Positions 56,535 to 64,000 of a DNA stretch of 64,000 nucleotides are shown one piece after another. The stretch is from Exobasidium rhododendri (taxonomy: Eukaryota > Basidiomycota > Exobasidiomycetes > Exobasidiales > Exobasidiaceae): contig CP110632.1 in NCBI GenBank assembly GCA_026210745.1, positions 4,649,001-4,713,000 on the forward strand, read 5' to 3'. The first letter of the stretch is position 1, and each line of letters begins with the position of its first letter. The notes beneath the pieces are model-generated. The model worked only from the letters and a program-made list of their open reading frames with translations, was not told where the DNA came from and made no database searches. The position numbers and the translations under genes were made by a program.

Positions 56535-58901
56535 TCATACAATGAGGCTCTCGTCTGCTTCGTACAGTATCTTGATGACGACGGTGTTCTGACATATGTG
56601 CGCTTCACAGTCTGGCTCAATCAAGATCGTCTGCGTCTCGTCCACCAAGACCGCTGGCCCTCGAATCCCTGCACCAGCTTCCAGCTCCTTTAATTTGACG
56701 ATAGGAACATCGATCCTGCCGGTCTTCTCAAAGTACACTGACTTCTTGCTTGCCTTTTCCAGTACCGATGTGGCCGCCTTGAACTTGTCTTTTGCTAGTT
56801 TTGCATGCTCACTGTGGACTGACTCTTGCTTGATATCGAACGATCTCCCAATACCTTTCACTCGGATGTCGTCCACGATGATGTCTTTGTCGGACAACAC
56901 AAAGCCAAACTCCTGCTTGTACGTCTCCACAAACGCCTTCTCGAATGCCCAATCATCCTTTGGTTTCAACGTCATCAGGGCTGTATCTGTGCCGTCGTAG
57001 CGCAAGTTCAACAAAATCTCAACCTGCAACTGATCACCTCTGAATCCGTGACTCTCTAACTCTTTTCGGACTCGATTCTCTAGGGTTTGCACCTTACTCT
57101 GAATCTTTTGCAACACTTTGCCCTTCGCCGACGAATCCCAGATCTCACTGCTAGGCTCTTGTTGTTCAAACACTCGATCCGCCAGGGCCATTCCATAGGC
57201 GGAAAGGATACTCGAATACTTGTGGATCATGACTGTCTTGATACCTAGACTTCTGGCCAGCGAACAAGCATGCTGACCTCCTGCTCCGCCAAAGCAACAC
57301 AGGATGTGTTTCGAGGCAGAGTAGCCCCTAGCTTCCGTCAAAGCTCGAATCGGTCTACACATCGTCTCATTGGCCACTCTGATGAACCCTTGAGCTACCT
57401 CATCGAGCGACATCTGCTTGCCAGTCTCTTTGTTGATCTGAATTTGAAGCTTTTCCATTTCCTTCTTGCTAGCCTCTTCATCGAGTCCCTCATTCTCATT
57501 CGGTCCAAAGATCTTGGGAAACATTTCTACAGCGAGGTGACCAGTGATGAGATTGGCATCCGTGATGGCCAAAGGTCCCCCTTTACGGTAACACACTGGC
57601 CCCGGATGAGCTGAAGCTGACTCTGGTCCCACGTTGAAGAGTCCATTTCGGAAGAACAAGCGAGAAGAACCTCCGGAAGCAACAGTATTGACATCGAGCT
57701 GTGGGCTTTGGATGGTAACTCCAGCCAACGTTGTCTCAAACACTTGCTCGTATCTTCCAGCAAATCGAGCCACGTCACTCGATGTGCCTCCCATATCAAT
57801 CGAAACGACCGGCCTGCCATCTTCTGAATCGTATGCTGTCCTCGCCATGGCGACCACGCCGCCTGCTGGTCCACTGATGATAGATTTGAGGCCAGAAAAG
57901 CGATCCACGCTCGTCAAGCCACCATCGGACATCATGAACTCCACGCGAGTACCTGAAGTACCGTCCCGCAGGCTGGAGTCGAATCCAGAAAAGAAGCTGT
58001 CAATGTACGCCTTGAGAACGGGAGTGAGGTAGGCGTCTGCCGTCGAAGATGTTCCTCGTGGCACCATCTGAATGATACCAACGATCAGCTCACAAGTAGA
58101 ACAAGCGAAGCAACTGCTTCATCTCACCTTGATCATCGGCATCAGTGTTGAACTGACACTAATGTGCGTAAAGCCAATCTCCTTTGCTATCTCCTCGACG
58201 ATCCTTTCATGTTCTGGGTATGTGTAGCTGTGCATCAGAACAATGGCAAGAGCTTTGATGCCATCATCGTAGATCTTCTTTAGATCGGCCTTGACTTTTT
58301 CACGATCAGGCTCTTTGAGGATGGCAACCGCCTCTCCACTGACTCCTTGCTTGATCGTTGCTTCCTTTCCACTGTGATCAAGAGGAGGCCTATCCTCGCC
58401 TTTGTACTCTTGCTGCAGTACTCCATCGTTACTGAACACGATTCTGTTCTCGTCCGCTTTCGGATCGGATGTATACCCCACAAGGGTCACCCTCTCATCA
58501 ATCTCCACCACAGTCGAATAGAGCACATCGGGCTTCCGAATCGCCAGATCGAAAATTCGAGGTCGAGACTGGTTACCTATCTGTACTACATCCTTAAACC
58601 CCTTCGTAGTGACAAGGGCATGCTTTTCACCCTTTCTCTCCAGTAAAGCGTTGGTCGCTACTGTTGTCGACAGTCTGATATATTCTACATCGCTTGTCTC
58701 CATCTTCTCTTCCCTCCTAATTTTGCTCTTTCGATGGATTTCCAGAATCCGACGAACTGCTTCTCTTGGCGCATCTTTGTAGTTGTTGGGATCATGTGAA
58801 AGCAATTTGATCACAATGTCCTCGGTGTCTTCCCCGGGCAGCCTGCCCAGGGCATCTGTAAAAGTGCCGCCTCGGTCGATGGCAATCTGAAGCTTCGTCA
58901 T
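56535..58901 (-). CDS. HyuA-only relative of 5-oxoprolinase
   Basis: Exons 58901-58128 and 58067-56535 give 768 residues. The N-terminal half starts QIAIDRGGTFTDALGRLPG, typical of ATP-dependent 5-oxoprolinase/hydantoinase A, with LSTTVATNALLERKG. The second half has FMMSDGGLTS, ISGPAGGVVA, VSIDMGGTSSDVARF, HPGPVCYRKGGPLAITDAN and CFGGAGGQHAC. These cover the full HyuA domain. A full eukaryotic 5-oxoprolinase is about 1280 residues because a HyuB domain follows; here the protein stops at ILYEADESLIV. The next gene (pyridoxal kinase) ends only 87 bases further on the other strand, so HyuB is not encoded nearby. The role may be a hydantoin or acetone-carboxylase-like subunit needing a partner, or a cut-down paralogue. 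The start at 58901 fits the family; an in-frame ATG at 58973 is possible. Confidence 0.88.
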
Positions 58902-59245
58902 GCCTGGTCGCCGGTGTCGGAAGATTAGCTGCTCTCTCTCCAAAGTGATGCTCACCAATGTCGATTTAAGCATATCACTTTCTAGGTGACAAAAAGCCAC
59001 GCGGTCGACAATGTCAAGGCGCGGGTGAAATAGCTCCGCCGTCGCTGGATGCTTAGGGAGGCCTAAAAGGGGCGGCAAATTCCAACATCATCTATCTTGG
59101 ATCTCACCAAAGTTTTTCGACTCGCTTCACGCACCATTCAGAGCTTCGACAGTGCGCCGTACTCTCGCCCTTCCGACTCCAATCGGTCACTGTTCCGCAT
59201 AGGACTACCACATATACACAATTATACGTTAGAGCGCCTTCAGTG
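58902..59245. other. Divergent promoter of HyuA-type gene and CDC50
   Basis: About 340 bases. The HyuA frame stays open for 60 codons upstream of the chosen ATG, but nothing conserved is there. No other feature seen. Confidence 0.5.
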
Positions 59246-60680
59246 ATGGCCATCTTTCGTAGGTCAAAGGGCAAGCAGGCCAAAGCAGCGCTCAATGAGG
59301 ATGCAAACAGGAGTGATGCAGGCAGCAGTGGAGCAGAAAAGAAGGCTTTCACACAGAGGAAACCAGCCAGTGAGTGCACTCACAGTGATATGTAGTGCTA
59401 TGCGGCTTGACTCATTCTCTCTACTTTCCGCACAACAGACACAGCATTTAAACAACAACGACTCAAAGCATGGCAGCCAATCTTGACGCCCAAGACGGTG
59501 TTGCCTACCTTCTTTCTCGTCGGCCTTATATTTGCGCCCATTGGAGCGGTTCTATACTACTACGCCTCGCGAGTAAGCGAATTCACCATCGACTATACCA
59601 ATTGTAAGCTTCAAGGAGCCACAGTGTCTACAATCCCCGCCTCAGCTTACAGCTATCAGACTGTGGTGCGTATGAAGTGATGCATTGGCTCTACGATTCC
59701 GCGCTGATTCTATACCACTCTATCATTGCAGGGAGAAGCAGAATTCCAATGGGAGCCACCGCAATGGCAATATGTTGCTAATACAGCCGCACCTACTGGG
59801 TCTGCTTGCAACATCTTCTTCAACGTTCCCAGCACTTTGTCACCGACTGTGCTCCTTTACTACAAGCTCACCAACTACTACCAAAACCATCGTCGATATG
59901 TCAAGAGTCTGGACACGAATCAGCTGTACGGCAAGTACGTTTCACCCAGTGATTTGCAGAGCGGTAATTGCAAACCGTTAGGAAGTGAAGATGGAAAGGG
60001 GGTCTACCCTTGCGGCCTGGTCGCAAACAGTGTCTTCAATGGTGAGCTTACATGGAGGCGATTGGAGAAGGTTGCTTTTCTTCCTACTGATTCTCTCTCC
60101 TTTTTTCGCAGACACGATATCTGACCCCATCTTACTTAATGCGCCAACGTCAGCTCGTCGACAGGTTCAGAACGCAACTCAGACATACGTCATGTCGGAA
60201 AAGAACATCATCTGGCCCGGCGAAAAGGAAAAGTACAGAAAGACCATAGTCGATCCCACTACGATAGTTCCACCACCCTACTGGAGAGGCAACTACCCCG
60301 GTTTCCCGTACTCATTCCCCGATAATTACACTGCGGACAATGTCTTTGATCCATCAGAAGACGAACACTTTATGGTCTGGATGAGAGTGGCAGGTCTTCC
60401 CACCTTCAGAAAGCTATACAAGCGAAATGACAACGATCAGATGCTGTCTGGTCGCTATCAGATCACCATCTTCGACAACTACCCGGTCAGCATGTTCCAT
60501 GGCACCAAATCGATTGTCTTCTCGACAGTCACCTGGGTGGGAGGAAGGTCACTCTTCTTGGGTGCAGCGTATATTGCGACTGCAGCACTCTGTGTTTTAC
60601 TAGGACTTCTCTTTACCGCCAGACATCTCATCCGACCAAGGAGACTGGGAGATCTCAGTCTGCTCAGTTGGAACGAGTAG
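59246..60680 (+). CDS. CDC50: Cdc50/Lem3-family flippase subunit
   Basis: Obligate beta subunit of P4-ATPase lipid flippases, needed for their ER exit and activity. Exons 59246-59369, 59439-59665, 59732-60041 and 60112-60680 give 409 residues. Topology is two membrane segments (TVLPTFFLVGLIFAPIGAVL near residue 65 and GAAYIATAALCVLLGLLF near the C-terminus) around a large lumenal domain. Family blocks: FKQQRLKAWQPILTP, FFNVPSTLSPTVLLYYKLTN, YYQNHRRYVKSLD, LVANSVFNDTISDP, and VWMRVAGLPTFRKLYKR, ending FSTVTWVGGRS. Paired Cys and N-glycosylation sites are present in the lumenal part. Which P4-ATPase it serves is not readable. Confidence 0.95.
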
Positions 60681-60862
60681 GGACACCCGCTCAACAATCC
60701 ATGTCTTTTAAAGATGACATTATTCCTATTCATACAATCTCTCTCTTTCCCACTTGTTACAAAGTATGATCTGTCTCTGCTCACCCTCCTGTTGCCTTTC
60801 CTCTTTCACCCTTGAATCTGATCATTGACTTGTATACATTGTGATTCTCATACGCCTAAATC

Positions 60863-61361
60863 TTACTCGCGACCATAGACTTGTCCACCTCCTGGGGCGA
60901 CACCAGGTGGTAAGGTGTCCTCCATGTCGTCTGAATCTGTACTCGCTCCCAATGCGTTTCCCTCCGCTCTACTTGGCTGCTGCGTCATCTCATCTCCAAC
61001 CCCTTGACTCTGTGTTGCGTCCATGGCTGCCTGTGGACTGATGCCAGAAGAAGACAGCATATCGACAAATCTGCCCCAAAGGCTAGAGATAGGCTCAAAC
61101 TCTTGCCCGACCGCTATTGATTCCTCTAACTTTCTGTTGATGGTGTTTGTGTTGCCCAGCATCTGTTCAACACCCTGCATCGCAATCCGATCGGTTAGGT
61201 CCAGTTGAGTGCAGCTGCGCGAGACATGGCCCCATCGTTCCTATCAGACTACTTACATCGGCTATTTCGGCAATCAGACGATCCCTTTCCTTGATGAAGA
61301 AGCTTGACGACGACGATGTAGTAGTGGCAGCCGCAGCTGTCTGCTTATGAGGGGTCGTCAT
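60863..61361 (-). CDS. DAD1: DASH complex subunit Dad1
   Basis: Subunit of the fungal DASH/Dam1 ring that couples kinetochores to microtubule plus ends. Exons 61361-61257 and 61174-60863 give 138 residues. The conserved core, assembled by the splice, is FFIKERDRLIAEIAD plus GVEQMLGNTNTINRKLEESI, then AVGQEFEPISSLWGRF. The N-terminus is Ser/Thr/Ala-rich and the C-terminal 60 residues are polar and unconserved. An alternative acceptor nearer the donor breaks the frame, so this join is well supported. Presence of DASH confirms a fungus. Divergent from the JmjC gene. Confidence 0.93.
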
Positions 61362-61967
61362 GACCAGCTAATGGCAGCCTGTGATGCAGACACGGTCAGT
61401 GTTGGACAAGGAAATTAGAAAACACGGTAAGTGAAGACAGGCGTCGTATGTGTAATTTGTAGCATAATAGATATCTATACACGCGCTTTCTTTAAAATTT
61501 AATTTAGTTATCACACATGGCTAATCCCTCCTTTCTCATTCTTAGATTTCCCATTATTATACTGTACTGTACATCTCTTTTTCTTTTTTCCAAAGTTAAG
61601 GTGAACAATTGCCGCTTGGGCCCTTTTCTTTGTTCTTGTAATCTGATGGACGCTAAAGAGAGAAAGAGAGGGTCGCCGTTTTGATATTGAAGAAAAGCCC
61701 TCTCGAACGACATCCTTCCTTGCTCACCTAGATTTTCCTTTCCACACCCAATCGCTTCTTCTTCGAAAGGGAAGACAGTTCGCAACGGGCGGAGTCTGTT
61801 GACACGATAATTGGCGGTAAGATCGACCCTGAGTCTCCGTACTCTCACACACAGCAACACGCCCCCAATCCAGCGGTGGTCGAGCCACAGACACCGCACA
61901 CCTTTCATTGCGTTCCACATCGGACTCCCTCGCTGACTGGTAGACGGCTGATTGCACCAACTACAGC
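61362..61967. other. Divergent region between DAD1 and the JmjC gene
   Basis: About 600 bases. A minus-strand open frame at 61504-62061 overlaps the JmjC start and has no motif. I see promoter sequence only. Confidence 0.5.
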
Positions 61968-64000
61968 ATGGGCTCTCTTGAAGTGTCAAGCACGCAGATG
62001 TTCCTCGTGAAGGGGGGAGAGCTGCAACAAAGCTTGAAGGAGCAGCACGATCTACCTTCACCTCCTTCGTCCGTCTCTAAAGCGCGGTCCCTACACTCTA
62101 ATGGCGATGGTGACGACATGGATGCGAGTAGAACCTCAGAGCTGAACGAACAATACACAGACGAGGCTATGGCTTCGTTGGAGAATCACGCCGTCAATGA
62201 ACCTCCCCCTTCACCACCACCCTCAACGCACAGCAGCGAAGATCTACTTTCGTCTATTTTGCCGTCCTATTTCTATCCACAGACAGCCGGTGCTGAATCG
62301 ATACCAGGCTCTTCAGTCTCCTCAGACGATGAAGTACCTGGGATTCCAGTATTTGAGCCGACTTGGGAGGAGTTCAAAGACTTCTACACATTCTGTCAGC
62401 GTATCGATGAGTGGGGAATGAAGAGTGGAATCGTCAAAATCATTCCACCAAAGGAATGGACAGATTCTCTCCCTCGATTGGATGGAAGACAAGGCAGTAC
62501 TAGCTCATCCTCGAAGCAAGCATCATCAGGAGAACGGTACACAGATGCGAATCCACTATCACAAGTTCGGATCAAGAACAGTATCGAGCAGATCTTTACT
62601 CCAGCTGGTTCGGGATCGTGGAGACAGAGTAATGTCGTGCATCCGGCAAGAGTAAGCAATGCAAAGCAATGGGCGGACCTCTGTGCAATTGCTGGACAAA
62701 GAGGACCTGAACTTAGCCGAATGAAGGATAACGCAAAGCGTGGAGGAGAGGATGCAGCAGAAGAAGATGGAGTGAGAACAAGAAGCGGTCGAGGAAACAA
62801 GGCCACCGCTGTCGTGTCGAAGAGTCAAACATCTGCAAAGAGGAAGCGCACGTCGGAAGGGGAGAGGTCAATCGAGGGCAGTGTCAAGGCTGAGCTTGTC
62901 GAGGAGTCGAAAGATTCACCGACTGAAGACGCTATGCCCGCGTTGGAGGAAGGCGAAGCAAGCAAAGCGATGACTAACCACAAGACCAAGATAGCCGATC
63001 GGACGACACAGCAGGAGTGGGACGACTTCGACTACGTGCAAGGGTGGTGCAAAGAAACTGGCCAAAATGCTGAACCATCCGACTGGAACCCTAGTGTGTG
63101 CAAAGCTATCGAGTCCGAATACTGGCGAGGTCTCAACTTTGGAAAAGCGCCAATGTACGGCGCTGATCTGAAGGGAACTCTATTCACCTCTGCCACTCGT
63201 CACTGGAATGTGGGCGTTCTGGATAACATCCTTACCCGACTTCGACTGAGAAGGAAGCTCCCCGGCGTCACGACTCCCTACCTTTACTTTGGGATGTGGA
63301 GAGCGACGTTTGCATGGCATGTGGAAGATATGGATTTGTATTCGATCAACTACGTCCACTTTGGTGCTCCCAAGCAATGGTACTCTATTCGACAAAGCGA
63401 TCGGCAGCGCTTTGAATTGGCCATGGCAGGCGCCTTCCCTGGAGACTCATCCCGTTGCAAGCATTTTATGCGACACAAATCTTACTTGGCTTCCCCTGCC
63501 TTTCTGGCCTCTGCTGCGGGTGTGAAACCGCTTCGACTTGTTCAGAAGGCGCAAGAATTCGTCATCACCTATCCTTACGGTTATCATAGTGGGTTCAATC
63601 TCGGCTACAACTGCGCAGAAAGTGTGAATTTCGCCTTGGAAAGCTGGCTGGACATAGGACGTAAGGCAGGCTATTGCGATTGCGCCAACGACAGTGTCAA
63701 GATGGATGTTGATGCTATGATCGAAGAGAGCAAGGAGATGGAAGAATTGGACAGGAAGAAGGAGGAGAGGGAAAGGAAGAAGGAATCAGACGAGAAAGTG
63801 CTCAAATCAGAGGAGGAACGGCAGGAGTTGAGAAGAGCGAGGGAACGTGAGAGGCGCAGAATCAGAAAGGAGGAGCAGGCGAGATTGGAAGCACTGGGAA
63901 TCTATGCTCCTTCCTCGCAAGAGATATCCGGGGAGGGCGCAGTCGACCCTACCGCACATGTCGCCAAGAAGGCCAAGGTACAAGGCTCGGTCTGCATCTT
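61968..64000 (+). CDS. KDM4/Rph1-type JmjC histone demethylase, 5' part
   Basis: Fe(II)/2-oxoglutarate histone lysine demethylase of the JMJD2/Rph1/Gis1 group, expected to act on H3K9 and H3K36 methyl marks. The frame is open from the ATG at 61968 past the right edge (about 677 residues visible). JmjN: IPVFEPTWEEFKDFYTFC and GIVKIIPPKEW (around residues 125-160). After a charged linker, the JmjC domain shows YLYFGMWRATFAWHVEDMDL with iron ligands His and Glu, VHFGAPKQWYSI, and YPYGYHSGFNLGYNCAESVN with the distal His. The zinc site is intact: SRCKHFMRHKSYLASP plus KAGYCDC. A highly charged helix (EERERKKESDEK) follows. PHD fingers, if any, would lie beyond the window. No intron is seen so far. 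Confidence 0.93.
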   Translation, partial: MGSLEVSSTQMFLVKGGELQQSLKEQHDLPSPPSSVSKARSLHSNGDGDDMDASRTSELNEQYTDEAMASLENHAVNEPPPSPPPSTHSSEDLLSSILPSYFYPQTAGAESIPGSSVSSDDEVPGIPVFEPTWEEFKDFYTFCQRIDEWGMKSGIVKIIPPKEWTDSLPRLDGRQGSTSSSSKQASSGERYTDANPLSQVRIKNSIEQIFTPAGSGSWRQSNVVHPARVSNAKQWADLCAIAGQRGPELSRMKDNAKRGGEDAAEEDGVRTRSGRGNKATAVVSKSQTSAKRKRTSEGERSIEGSVKAELVEESKDSPTEDAMPALEEGEASKAMTNHKTKIADRTTQQEWDDFDYVQGWCKETGQNAEPSDWNPSVCKAIESEYWRGLNFGKAPMYGADLKGTLFTSATRHWNVGVLDNILTRLRLRRKLPGVTTPYLYFGMWRATFAWHVEDMDLYSINYVHFGAPKQWYSIRQSDRQRFELAMAGAFPGDSSRCKHFMRHKSYLASPAFLASAAGVKPLRLVQKAQEFVITYPYGYHSGFNLGYNCAESVNFALESWLDIGRKAGYCDCANDSVKMDVDAMIEESKEMEELDRKKEERERKKESDEKVLKSEEERQELRRARERERRRIRKEEQARLEALGIYAPSSQEISGEGAVDPTAHVAKKAKVQGSVCI

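Noticed and set aside
61504-62061. 185-codon minus-strand frame over the JmjC start
   Set aside because: Antisense to a clear JmjC coding region, with no domain.

Overview
The window is nuclear DNA from a filamentous or yeast-like fungus, most probably a basidiomycete. Genes are dense and often divergently or convergently paired. Introns are short (about 60-160 nt, GT..AG, mostly GTGAGT donors). The gene set is fungal: DASH subunit Dad1, Pet117, Thg1, Swc2/YL1, an OPT transporter, a glyoxal oxidase and a PDX1-type B6 synthase. I cannot fix the genus; Ustilaginomycotina or a relative is a guess. Exon joins were worked out by hand. For nearly every gene the exon lengths sum to a multiple of three and the joins restore conserved motifs.

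Layout, left to right: dynactin p150 (+, 0.8-5.3 kb); DNA polymerase delta subunit 2 (-, 5.4-7.3); OPT oligopeptide transporter (+, 8.7-12.3); Ypt1/Rab1 (+, 13.0-14.0); Ctf4/Mcl1 (-, 14.4-18.1); YL1/Swc2 (+, 18.5-20.6); secreted glyoxal oxidase (-, 20.7-22.8); PRELI/Ups lipid carrier (-, 24.2-25.1); peroxisomal 2,4-dienoyl-CoA reductase (-, 25.3-26.6); intron-containing tRNA-His (-, 27.0); a protein kinase joined in one reading frame to a hormone-sensitive-lipase-type hydrolase (+, 27.8-31.7); a protein with 51 consecutive glutamines (-, 32.0-33.8); PrpF-family isomerase (-, 34.3-36.0); Dus3 (+, 36.2-38.6); PDX1/Snz (-, 38.7-39.9); a coiled-coil, possibly kinetochore, protein (+, 40.4-41.8); Mpr1-like acetyltransferase (-, 42.0-42.8); Thg1 (+, 43.1-44.1); F-box protein (-, 44.4-45.8); Pet117 (+, 46.0-46.4); trypsin-fold protease (+, 47.0-48.8); a 2.4-kb gene-free stretch; small secreted double-psi-barrel protein (+, 51.3-51.7); possible Mic12-like MICOS subunit (+, 52.7-53.4); peroxisomal acyl-CoA dehydrogenase (-, 53.5-55.0); pyridoxal kinase (+, 55.4-56.4); a HyuA-only 5-oxoprolinase relative (-, 56.5-58.9); Cdc50 flippase subunit (+, 59.2-60.7); Dad1 (-, 60.9-61.4); and the 5' part of a KDM4-type JmjC demethylase (+, 62.0 to the right edge).

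This is mostly ordinary housekeeping sequence, not an accessory island. Functional pairs fall within it: Pol31 and Ctf4 (replisome, both with MluI cell-cycle boxes upstream), dienoyl-CoA reductase and acyl-CoA dehydrogenase (peroxisomal fatty-acid oxidation, both with an intron just before the targeting signal), PDX1 and pyridoxal kinase (vitamin B6), and tRNA-His and Thg1. I treat these as shared themes, not as proven clusters. The most unusual items are the kinase-hydrolase fusion and the two peroxisomal genes whose C-terminal signal depends on the last splice.
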